A stretch of 64,000 bases of DNA, taken from the NCBI GenBank assembly GCA_964035795.1, contig OZ038326.1, positions 2,638,916 through 2,702,915 of the forward strand, in the 5' to 3' direction. Below, piece after piece: positions 31,701 to 43,700 of this stretch (position 1 is the first letter of the stretch; each line of letters starts with the position of its first letter). Both the position numbers and the translations under genes were made by a program. The notes under the pieces are model-generated. The model was not told the DNA's origin. It was given only the letters and a program-made list of their open reading frames with translations, and made no database searches. The DNA is from Pterobdella sp. o SKG-2022 (taxonomy: Eukaryota; Annelida; Clitellata; Hirudinida; Piscicolidae).

Positions 31701-33364
31701 AACTTTAAGAATTAAAATAAATAAGCGCCTGTGTTTAAAATTTTTTTGGGCATAATTGGAAGTTTTAGGAAAAAACCCTCAATTTTTTTAGTGACTAATT
31801 AGTCAAACAAAAGCTTTTAATCCCAAACAAACAAGTATTTATAAGACAAATGCCCCGTTATATTTCTGATTGAAAGTTTTAGCAAAATGTGAAAACCTCA
31901 AGAAAGAAATAGAAAAGCAAAATGAATCATGTTTTTAAAATGCTATTAACCTTTAATTCCGCAATTCTTCTTAATTTATATCTCATTTTTATTGATAATC
32001 ATAATACAAAATTAGTTTTGTTTATTATTATTTTTTCTAACATGCTCAAAAATCGCACTTCTTCTGCGGGAACTTGAACGTGCCTGTTTGAAATCTTAAA
32101 AGACCCATCTGGTACCTGTATAGGTGTTTTAGTATTGCATGTTTTTATGCACTTTTTTGTATATAAAAATAAAACATAATAGCTTAAAAGTTAAAAAGGC
32201 ACAAAGTTTTTCGATTTACTGTGAAATCATTGAGGATAGGGATTTGCTTTTAAAAGTTAATTAAGAAATGATAGTAGATTCTGATAGGACTCAACTTATT
32301 TGTATTATAGCTCATCAAGAAGCAATTGAGATATTTGTATTAGTAGCAATAAAAAAACCATTTCAATAATATAAAAGTTATCTAATGAAGGGCGTTTTGA
32401 GCTTCACAATCGTATAGTTTTGAAGTGAGTTCGGCTCAATAGTTTGGTCTTCATGGGAATTTAGGAGAGTTTTATAATAGAACTTAAACGGCTCAAATAA
32501 CTTTGATGTTAATTGCTAGTTGAAAACCCATCTATTTCATGTGTTTTATTGAGTTTTTAAAAAAGTTTTTAGACGTTTCCAAAAAATAAAGTTAACTTTG
32601 TGAAATTGATACTGAAAACGATGCATGGAACAGAGCATTATAGTGTAAAGCTTAAACCAACCAGTTTAAAATTCATAAAAATTATTTTAATTAATTTAAT
32701 TATTAAAAAGGCATTTTTAAGCTTCATTTAATTTGAACGTACGAAATTGTTGTCGAGAACTTCAACAAATAAAGGTGCATACAACGAAAATTACAGTAGA
32801 AAATAATTATTTTAGGCTTTAATTTTAGAAAATTTAGTAATGGCAGTAATAATACGATGCAAAACGTTTAATGGCTGGCATTATGATAGACTATGTATAA
32901 AAATAATTTTTTAAGATCAAAAGAGTATTTTTTTATAAGCTGAAGTTCTTCCAGACTTTTTTTTTTGTTTAAAATGGCACAGTAATGTAATTACGAGGTA
33001 AATTACCTGGCAAATTAATCTGAAAGATTAAGAAAATTTTTCGTATGGTTTTATAGAACGTAATAGAAAATTAGATGATGATATCTCTTTAAATTTTTTT
33101 AAACAAATTCAATTTACGGCAACAGATCGATCAACGCAACAATTAACGCGCCTACATCCGTGTGATATTATCAAATTCGTGGAGTTTTAATGTTTCCATG
33201 TACAAAAATACTCAAAATTTTAACAAAAACAAGCACGTCATTATTCAAAAGGCTTAAAAATTTGAATTTCGTATTCAACAACAAAAAGCCAATTGCACGT
33301 TTAACCAATCACGAACTGTTTTGAACATTTTCAACCCACAATATAAATATTTGATGCATACTTG
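28711..33364. other. AT-rich intergenic region between Tollip and protocadherin
   Basis: No conserved gene seen on either strand. A 100-codon minus-strand frame at 30114-30416 is hydrophobic and matches nothing I know. A small inverted repeat (CATGTG ... CACATG) lies near 30525-30545. The 3' ends of Tollip and of the protocadherin converge on this region. Confidence 0.6.
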
Positions 33365-33370
33365 TTTATT
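33365..33370 (-). terminator. Candidate poly(A) signal of protocadherin
   Basis: AATAAA on the minus strand, 53 bases after the stop codon at 33423. Supportive but not proof, given the base composition. Confidence 0.5.
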
Positions 33371-33422
33371 ATGCTCTTACAAGCCGACAGCATTATGGGA
33401 ATTAAAATAAAATCAAAAGATT

Positions 33423-34703
33423 TCAAAAATTTGTGCTTATGTTTTCAATTTTATAATTCAACTTATTCAAAAAATCAGCTTTGTTAAAATGTTGATTGTT
33501 TTTTATTATGATGTTATTGTTATTACTATCATAAACTTCATCAACTCCAGAACTTTGTTGAAAGTTTTTTTTTGAGAGTTTTTTCACGGTTTCATGCAAG
33601 TTAATTTTTTCGTTTTGGGGCAAAGTGTTAAAATTATGCGTGATTTCATTGTCTTCATAACAATGCAACACGTCCAAACGACTGAATTGAACGCTCTTCC
33701 CTTTGATATTTGATGCACAAGACACATTAATTTTGTTGTTTGATGTGTCTTGAATAGAGAATTTTTTATAATCTTTATCGCGAGAAATGGCATTAGAGGC
33801 TTGTGTAAGTGAATTATTGAAGGAACCGTGTGTTAAAGACGCTACAACTTTAGAAAATGAATTTACGGCGTAAGGAGAAGTGGTAAAAGTAGTGTTTGTA
33901 GAGGGAGAAAAAGCAAAAATTGATGATGATGATTTACCTTGGGGAGTTGCCAACAAATCGTTGTTTGTTGCGATCGATAAATGGACTTTAGAGAGATCAG
34001 AAACATTACAATTTATATTCTTGCCATGTCTTTGAAAACTGTTTTGAAAAGATTGTTCATTTTGATTATTCGTTTGGAAGCGTTGGTTGTAATATGGTTT
34101 TGGAAGGGAACTTTGATTGTAAGTTTGTTGTGGAGTCAGGAGAGATTGACTGGCATGATAAATTGAGTTTTGCGTGCTTGCCGGGGAGTTTTCTATTAAT
34201 TGCTCAGAAGAATCGCACACCGTTTCTATTTGCTGTGAGAATGTAGTGGTTAGAGTCGCTTTTTTTCCCATTCTGTCAAGGCTTTTAAGCCTTTTGTCAT
34301 TGCGGAGAGTAGAGAAATTTTGATTTGATGGGTGAAAAAAAGCGTTTTGCGGAAAATTCGGCATGTAAAGTTGATTGTTTTTAGATAGATTGAGAAAGGT
34401 TGGATGTTGTATATATGGTAAATCGAGGGAAGAATTGAGAGTGAATTGTTTTAGGGCTGCTTCGTGAGACGCTTCTTGAATATTAACACGTGGATGTCGA
34501 ACCTCCATGTTGTTAATTACAGGAATTGTATTACTGGGGGGATCTGAATTTAAACTAGTGTTATTGTTATTTTCGTTTGCAACATAAAAGCTCCCAGAGG
34601 TAGCTTTATTTTCCTCATGATGAAATCCACTCGATTTAGAGGAATTAGGTAGGCTGTCGTGACTAGAGGTACTTTTAAAAAAACTATTTTCTTTTCTCCC
34701 AAC
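33423..34703 (-). CDS. Protocadherin exon 4: long cytoplasmic tail
   Basis: An open frame of 427 codons including the stop, entered in phase 0 after an AG at 34705-34704 (VGRKENSFFKSTSSHDSLPN start). It is Ser/Asn/Gln-rich with no recognised domain, as expected for a disordered cytoplasmic tail. A long open frame in such AT-rich DNA, on the same strand and in phase with the upstream donor, supports it as coding. The link to exon 3 is an inference. It could instead belong to a separate small gene. Confidence 0.62.
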   Translation of the reverse strand, partial: VGRKENSFFKSTSSHDSLPNSSKSSGFHHEENKATSGSFYVANENNNNTSLNSDPPSNTIPVINNMEVRHPRVNIQEASHEAALKQFTLNSSLDLPYIQHPTFLNLSKNNQLYMPNFPQNAFFHPSNQNFSTLRNDKRLKSLDRMGKKATLTTTFSQQIETVCDSSEQLIENSPASTQNSIYHASQSLLTPQQTYNQSSLPKPYYNQRFQTNNQNEQSFQNSFQRHGKNINCNVSDLSKVHLSIATNNDLLATPQGKSSSSIFAFSPSTNTTFTTSPYAVNSFSKVVASLTHGSFNNSLTQASNAISRDKDYKKFSIQDTSNNKINVSCASNIKGKSVQFSRLDVLHCYEDNEITHNFNTLPQNEKINLHETVKKLSKKNFQQSSGVDEVYDSNNNNIIIKNNQHFNKADFLNKLNYKIENISTNF

Positions 34704-37700
34704 CTTCAAGTTTTTAAATAAGAATTAAAAATAATTTGATTGTTTTTTTTATAAAAAAAATTTCTCGCGCTTAAAGATATCAGTGATTTTCTGGTTTAAT
34801 GACCCAATAGAATATTTAATGGAATTTTAAATCTGAGTTTTGTAAGTTTAAAGAGTATAATCTTTTCAAGAAGACCTTATATAAGCATTAAAATGCTTTG
34901 AAACTTAATAAAAAACGTACTTCGACTATTGTCTTATTTCTACATTATCACTATTTAAATGAAGGAAGGTTGAAAATAGATACAGTGAAATATACTATAA
35001 ATTAAAACTGAAACAAGAAAAATGCACTAATGCGATTTTTTGCTGTCAGTGGTTTTTTAAAGGAAATTGAAAAATTTCTTTTCCTTCAGTTTCATATTAC
35101 TAATATATTAAAATTTATCTTCAAGAAGTAATTAAGCTTTTAATTTGTATTTTTCCGTTGATAAGACTTTCAAAGAAATTTGAAAAAATGACAAAACTTA
35201 TTATGGAGTTCGATGAAAAGTCAATATTTTGCAAAAAAATGAAAAATTGAACTAACGAAGCGAAAAAATATCCTTATTAGAGGTAACTTTCACTCGCTTG
35301 AAATCATTGGACACAAAAAAGACATTTTTCAGAACAAATAATTAATAAAAAACCAATATAGAATTAAAGAATCGACAAAACAGTGTGCGCTGACAGTAGT
35401 CTAAAAGATTGATGGCTACTGAGAAGAATTGGACGAAAATAGAAGATATGAAAATGCAGAAGATTGATTGATGCAAAGTTTTTTGGAAAATAAATATTTT
35501 GAGGTACGCATTATGATATATCTGTCTTTTCATATTGATAAGTGCGTTTGACTCTGTTATGACAAATTTTCACTAGTTGCGCTATGGGCTGAAGTGCCAT
35601 CAAATAATAATAGTAGTCTTTAAAGTTTTGTCGACCCTTATAGCTCAGCTGGTAGAGCATTAGGCTTCAGTGTGTTTTCGCTTCGTTAAATTTGTAGCAA
35701 GTTTACAAGGAAAAGCGCTTTCTAAATACCGCATTACATCGCACTAACCATCGATTGTGAAGCAACTTTGTGAAGAAATATTTTATTTGATATAAAGTTT
35801 TTCAGTATTTAAGATGCTTCCATGCGTCAAATCTAATTTCTTATTTTTATCGTTTTCACGTCTGAAAAGTTTTTCCCATTTTACTTTTATAATTCTGATT
35901 TAATCAAAAGAGGTAAATTTGGGTCCCTGAATCATACTGAATATTTTAAGCAAAAAACATCCAAGTGCATTTATATAAAGTAACATTTTTCACTTAATTA
36001 ATAGAATTTTCAAGTTCAAACTATCAATTTCGTTAAAATTCAGTGTGTTCCGTTTGTCTTTACGACCGCCTCAGCGATGTGCAAAATCTCTAGATTAGCA
36101 CTGGAAGCATAAAGCTTATTTTTATTCCTTCTTTCATTTCTTTGTGTTTATTTCAAAATTTTAAAGTTTTCTTTAAACACAAAAATTTTTCAAAAATTCA
36201 TTTATAACTCACTTACGCATCCTTCTCAACACCGCTCAAGCATTTATTTGAGCAAAAATATTTGAAGATTTGTCTAAAAATCCTTTTTCAAAATACGGCG
36301 GTGTTATTCGATCAATGTAAAGACATCAATCTTGAGATTTGAAATAGAGTTTTGAGAATTTTCAAAACACAACTTCAATTACTCCTCATCTGTTTTTCTA
36401 GGAAAATTTTTCTACGTCGCATGCTGTCAAAATTCTCCATGCATTTGTAGCTATCGTTAGAACCAAAGAAATATTTTTATTTAATATTTATGTGTGGTTA
36501 GTCATAAATGATTCAAAATGCAAGTTAAATCATGCAATTTTTTTTACAAAAGCATGAACGTACAGGGTCGTGAGTGGTGATTGCGTGATTAGAGCTTCGG
36601 TTTGAGGTTCGTTTCATACGAGTGAAATTTTTGGCGTTACATAATTTGTAATTGTTTTCTTTGTCAGGTTTTTGTTTCAAAAAAGTGTATTTTTCGGAAT
36701 TGTTTTTCTTGCTAAATCTCGTCGTACCGAGTGTGTTGAATTTTATAAAGTCTGTACTGCGCTTTTTTGGTAACTCTTTCAAAGTGAGGTTTTGACTTGA
36801 AACGAATTTGCATTCAAGACTTGAGTCATGCAGGATGAGACCGCTGTTGGTTTTATTGGATGTTTTGAATAAACCTTCGGAAGGACATGCGTTGACTTTA
36901 GCTAAACTTGTGTATGAATTCATCGTGTTCTTTTCCGATTGTTCGCAATCAGTGAACACTTTTAAAGTTTCATTTCTAGGCTTTTTGCGTTGTTTGCGTT
37001 TTTTAACAGTCCACAACGTAGCAACGAAACAAAGGAGACAACAGAGAACAGTAAAAAAAGATGCCATAAGGATCATAAGTAGCATAACCCCTCGGCTGAT
37101 TTGACTGTCGTGAAAGAGATTCAGATTATTGTCGGTGTTTATAGGAAGAAAAAAAAGAGGTGTCGAAGAATCAACTTCAATGAAAATGGAAACAGTGGTT
37201 TGGAGAGGAGGGCTGCCATAATCTTGTGCTTGTACTTCCAATGAGAAACAATAGGAATCGAATGAATTCAATGGTTCTTCATGGTTTTTTGAGTCATTCC
37301 AGGAAGGGTTCAAAAAAACTTCCCCCGTTGAAGTGCTTATTATAAATAATTCATTGAAATTTTTTTTACTTTGAAAAGTTTTTTTTGAAATTTCGGATGA
37401 GTTATCTTGTAGAAGTGTTGTTAATCCCTTGAACGCGGAGTTATATTTGTTTAAATCACCACCATTAGTCGTGTTATGCTTTTTAATAAGACCATTAAAG
37501 TTTTGTTCCCCGGAAAATTGAATTGAGTTATGATTTTGATAAGGCTTTACCAACTTTGCACTAATTAAAGAATAACTCAATCTTGAGTTCTTGCCTTCAT
37601 CAACATCAGTGGCTTGAAAATGAAAAAACGTAACATTCATTGGTGTTTTGGGGTTGATTTGCAGGGTGAAATTTTGAGAAGGGTGGATGAAAAGAGGGGC

Positions 37701-40700
37701 GTTGTCGTTGTGGTCCTCTACATATACCGTCACTAACGTGCTTCCTGCAAAATATTTTCTTTTCCATTAATATTTTCAAATCAACATTATCATTATTTTA
37801 AATTTCGCCGAGTAGATTGAAATTTATCGTAGGTTTTGTGCTATAAGCGTAGTCAAGATTGTCATCTGAGTTATAAATCTTAATTTAATTCTAATGAATT
37901 ATTGCGTATTCTGACTATTAAACCAATAAAATAAATGAGTTTGCGACTTTTAGTTATATTGCTTGTCGCTTCCATCAACTTATGTTTTTGACCAAAGTGA
38001 ATAAGAGTTGAATGAATAATTTTTCAATAATTATGTTGCCTTCAAAGCAAGTTTTTTGAATTGCTTGGAGAAATTGGGAATGATGCTTACTCTGACAAGG
38101 TTGAAAACCTCATCATACAAACGCTATCAAATATCTTCACATTTTTCAAAGTTTATTTTAAAACTTTCAAGTTGACATAAAACTTGAAGCTCACAAAGCA
38201 AAATTCATCAAACCTCAAGTCTCCATGAATAAAGACACAAGTTTCATAAGAGCAATAAGACGTCATACTTTTAGCAATAAGGCTTAAAGCATTAGAATAA
38301 TAATGACAGTAATATTCCAAATGTTAAAGTTCACTGGCTTATGGAAAAAGCAATTCGAAAATCGACGTTTGTCTTACAGAGTTCATGGAACGATTCAAAT
38401 TAAAGTGTCAACTTCTATAAAATGACTCGGTGAATGTTGACTTGAATAGTATACTGAGCATAAAATGTCAATTCAGAAAATGAAACCACATGAAAGGTGC
38501 ATCGTCAATAAGCACATGATGGACTAGAGCACACGTACTCCTCTGTATAGGAGGCTTATGAAAAGGGAACATTTTTTGATGAAATAAATTCCTTAACATT
38601 TTTTTTGAATTTATGTTTTTTATACAACATTCATTAGAAATTTTTCCGCTCTGCCTGGTTCAGTACGCAGTGGATTTGGTGAGTTTATCTTATATTTCCA
38701 ATCCTCTATTATCTTCTATTTCTTTCTTAATTACTTTATTTTTTATTTCTACTTATTTTTAACCTTTCTTGGAATTTAATTTGAAATCTCTTTTTTATCG
38801 ATAGCTTTTTAAATTTTATTATTATATTTTTTCAAAGGCAGTTTATACCAAGTATTTTGGAACAATCCATCAACTTAATCAACAAACCTTTTTTGTCGCA
38901 GCATCACACCACAAGAAAATTTATTCTTCGAAAATTTTTTTTACAAAATATTCACCCGAATAAGCAAAAATTTATTACTTTAATTGAGCATATTTTTCAT
39001 CTCTTGTTGCATGAGTTAAAACTTCATTGGTTGCTTATTTATCAAGTTGCTACTAAGTTTTCACGATGTTAAAATTGAATTGCCTCAGGTGCTGTAGTAT
39101 TTTATTAATGGCCTATTATCACTTTTTCCATCTCTTGCACATGCTCACATACACATACACACAAACCTAATCGCACACCAACTCGTTCAACCGCACTGGC
39201 ATAGAAACAAGTACAAAAGGCACACGGACATTAGAAATGCATGCAATAAGATACAAAGAAAAACAAACAAAAACAACAAAAAAGAGTTTAAAAAACACTC
39301 AAAAGTGAATTTACGAATATAGTCACACATAATGAGACTTAAAACGATAATAAGACTTCAAAACAAACAAAACTAAAAAACATATAAAACGCTTGGCACT
39401 TTAAATATACTGAGTTTGCAGACTTGAACTGAAACAGTGGCCAGTTAGTCAAGAAGTTTGCATGGAAATACTAAATAGAAGAATGACTTTGAAGGTAAGC
39501 TTATGTTAAACAACCAGAAGCTGGCAGAAATTAATGGATATCAAAATATGTTGGGGTTTTGAATTAGGTTTTTTTTGTTTCCAAATAAGTTTCTTGTCAA
39601 GTTTTTGTGTCTTTGTGAAAAGTTTGAAAAAATAGCTCGAGCAAAGCTTGAAGATGAGATAAATAAAAGAAATTTCTCAAAATTTATGGACCACTTTCTA
39701 TCGATATTTGATTCATTTGATAAAAATTTTTCCTCTCAAAGGTGAGTTATTCTTCCAACGATGAGAATACAAAACAGACGCACTAACTGAGTGCAAGACG
39801 AAAAATTTTCATCAAAAATTATTAATTTTTAAAATTATTTTTTTGAATTCTGTTAAAAATTTAATTAAATTTTTTTTCCAAAGTCTTAGACTTATAAGCA
39901 GAAAACAGAAGGGTTTTAGTAATTTAGAAATATTGAATATTTCTTTAGAATACTCTCACTAAGCTCAAACTCAAAATTTTTTTGAGGATTTTGCTTGATG
40001 CAATATTGATAAATTGATACAAGGTCAGGTCAAAAAAGTGATTCTGTCTTTTTATCAAAAAAAGTATATTTTCAATTAAATAGTACAAAAACAACGATTT
40101 TCAAGCAAATGAAAAAATTAATCTATAAATGTTTGATGAAATACAAAACTATTTTCATAAAAATTCACACATATTTATAAATGTTTACACAAATTTTTAT
40201 ATACGTAATTTAAACTATTAATCTTACATTTTTATACAGTCAAAACTCGAGTCTTACATACAAAAAACTTTCGAAACTTCACTTTTAAATATTTTCTATT
40301 ATGCAGTGCTGCACTGAAACCGGCCAACCACCCTTTGTACGGCAGCCTTAATGAATTGCTTCCGAAGTCTTGGCGCCCAGCTAAGGCTCCTCTGGGTGTA
40401 AAAATTTATAATTGTTGTTTTGAAGATTTTTTTTATTAAATTTTGTATTATTTCTAATGCTTAAATATTTCTTGAAATGTTTCCAGCTTTGATAATTCTA
40501 TTATGACTTTTTCACGACTTTGAAACACGGGAACATATTTTGAGTGTTGTTTGATATGCACAAAACATTCTTAAGTTTTTACTCTAGCAAATAAAAAGTA
40601 TGTTTTCATTCGACGTAAAATTTTTCATTATGTAGGCAGATGCAGCGTTAGTATTAATAATAGCAAGATCAATAAAGAAGGCTTTATGTACTTAGCAATT

Positions 40701-43700
40701 AATCATTTTATTAAAAAATAACGAAAGTATATGAAACAAGATTTTCCAAACTGGAAAATAATTTTTATAAAAGCATTAATATTCTTTCACATATTTTATA
40801 GCATAAATATACTACGTCTATTAAACAAATTTACTGGAAAAAATTTCGAAAAAATCAATTATAAGAAATAATTTTTTTTTCAATTTTTGTCTACTAGACT
40901 GACGTTTTGTAGAGAAAGTAAAAGCATTTGAAAACGCCTGACCCGGTCACTTACAGTTTCAATAAAACTCCCCATTAGTTTTTTAACTGTAAAATTAACA
41001 AGTTTATCTAAGTTTTCGTCTTATAAAGCTTGAAATATTTTTCAATTGAACATTTTACGTCTAGAGAACTACTTTTAAAAGAGTATTATAAAGACTTTTA
41101 ACTCTGACCGCAATCAATAAATTACAAACGGCGACCCATAGTGGTACGGAATAATTTACTTTCTCTATTGTATGTAGTAATTTTATCTCCATTACTAGGC
41201 TTATTTATTTCATTTATTTCCTTTTATATATCCTAATATTTTTTTTGTAGTTTACAGCATTTATTTTGGAAACCTACCGTTTCTACTCATTAAATTACAG
41301 CTGAAGTCTAAAAAAAGAATAATCTATCGAGTTTTTTTTAAAAAATGTTATATAAAATATCTATTATATCATCAAATTCTTTCAAAATTTTGATAAAAAT
41401 CTATTTAAAAAAGCAAACAAAAAATTCAGTGGTATAATTTAATTAGTTTCTTCTTATAACACTAGTCTCCTTGATGTTTTACTTTGAATGTACAACAAAT
41501 CTTTTGAAGTCTTGGGTTTAAAATGACCTCTAGAGAATATGCATCACGCCTTACGATAGAAACTTTTTGCTCCAAGACGTGTTTTTGCGTGGTAATACAA
41601 GATTTCGTAGATTTTATATGAAGGATTTTGAAAAGGATATCGAGTGATGAAATTTTTATGTTTCGAAAGTAAGGAAATCAAATTTTATTGAATTGAATAA
41701 ACTTGTTAGAATTAATTTAATTTTAAAATTTTATATTACGAAAGCTTAAAGCTTAACTTTTTGCATAAAAGCATTTCAACATTCTAAACATCTAGTTTCT
41801 TTCGATGTTAACTCTAGTGCTCATTTGAAAAATAATGTTTTTGACTATAGAATAAAAAAGAATGGTTGAAATCAATAATGATGAAGCAAGTTTAGGAGAT
41901 GGAAATGACATGTAGGTTGGGGTTAAACAACGCGCCTTCAATTTGATTTTGGGAAATGAGCTTTTTTCCTTATTTTTTAATTATATTGGGCTTGCTCCAG
42001 TATTCTGGGAGTTTTTTGAAACTTCATTTTAATTTTTTATTTCGAAGGTGGCTAATTTGATTTTCAGAATGAAATTTTTGTTGAAAACACTTTTAAAATT
42101 GAAAATTGGAAAACTGAATCTTAAAATGTTTTTACACAATGAAAATATAAAAAAACTGTGTTAAATTCAACAGTATTATTTTTATGCTTAGATTGAAAAG
42201 ATAAAAAGCTAACCGTTTTTTTTAAATTCAGTTTTTTCAGGACTTTCGGACCCTATAGCTCAATGGTTGAGCATTAGACTAATTATCTAAAAGTTACCGG
42301 GTTTGATCCCGCGTGGGCCGACAATTAGCACCTGTTCCACAGTGTGTTTTCGCTACATTAAATTTGTAGCATGCGCTTTGATCTATGAGGAAAAGCGCTT
42401 TATAAATACCGCATTACATTACATTACTTTGACTCAATGTAATATCTGAAGTTGATTTAAGTAACTTCCTTTGCAACCTTTGTTCGAAACAATTTTTCTA
42501 TTTTGATGTTTTTTATATTTTATATTTATTATTTGGTGTTTTTTAATCTTTTTCGTATATCATCCGTCAGATCGGTTTATTTTGTTTTTTTTAATTTTCA
42601 ACGTTCAAATTTACCTAAAAAGCTTCTCTAAATGTTTATACTCCAATATGAGGCTACCAAGATGAGTTTAAGTTGGTTGCAATTCTAAACAATCGATCAA
42701 AACACTTTATTTCATGCAATTTACATTGATTATTCCCAAAATTGAAATTTTCTGTTCTATAAAATGAATTATTTATAAAAACATTCTTTGAAATTTTAAA
42801 TTATGAAGTCCTTTCACATCAAAAGCTTCATCCTGTGACTTAGGTGTGTATTTTTTAGATTTTTATTTCAAACCTTTGATTTTTGTGACAAAACATCTAC
42901 ATGATTGAAATAAAAGCAGTCTATAATATAAATAAATGTTACGCTTTTTAAAATTTCATTTTGATTTATTTTCTTCATAAATTTTAAATTCCGCCATGAA
43001 TTTGAGTATTTTTGCATTTGAAATAAAGTAATATTTGAAATAAATATTGTTTTTCGTGCTAAAAGATCGGTTTTACGCCTAATCGTAAATGCGCCCTAAG
43101 TTTAGCATGGCACTTGTTCCGATATTTCTCGTATATTCGGGCGTTATTTTATGCTTTAATGTACGTATTTTGTGGCTTAAGCGCATCTTTTACAGCCTTT
43201 GCTTGTTCATTAATCGTTGTGTTTGTTACATAACGTTCTAATAACACACTAAGTTTCAAGGATTATTAATACCTGTCAATGGAGGCTGGCCGGCATCTTG
43301 AGCCATTATGGTGAGATTATAGACCGGATGTAATTCCCTATCCAAAGACCTTAAAGTGCTTATTTCTCCCGTCGTAGTGTTTATTTTAAAAACTCCAGGC
43401 ACCGATAAATCGAAAGAAGCTGTGGTGGATGAGATGAAGTAATGAATTTTGTTGTTTTGTGGAAGAGAATCGGCGTCAAAAGCGCTAACAAACGCCACGT
43501 GGGTGTTGGGTGGTTGGTTCTCAGAAACGCTGAATATGTGTTGGTTTGCGTGATAATGAAAAAGACGTTGGTTGGAGTAATTTGGGAGGTTTAATGGTGC
43601 TTTATTCGACTCGAAAGATGCGTTCAAAGAACTCTTTGGTTTTAAGTTTGCAGAATAGAAAACGGGGTGGTGGTCGTTTATGTCATCAACAATAATTATA

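Noticed and set aside
42248..42325. Possible functional tRNA gene
   Set aside because: A and B boxes are present, but the acceptor ends do not pair well and the sequence runs directly into a body and tail shared with a second copy at 35632. It is the head of a SINE.
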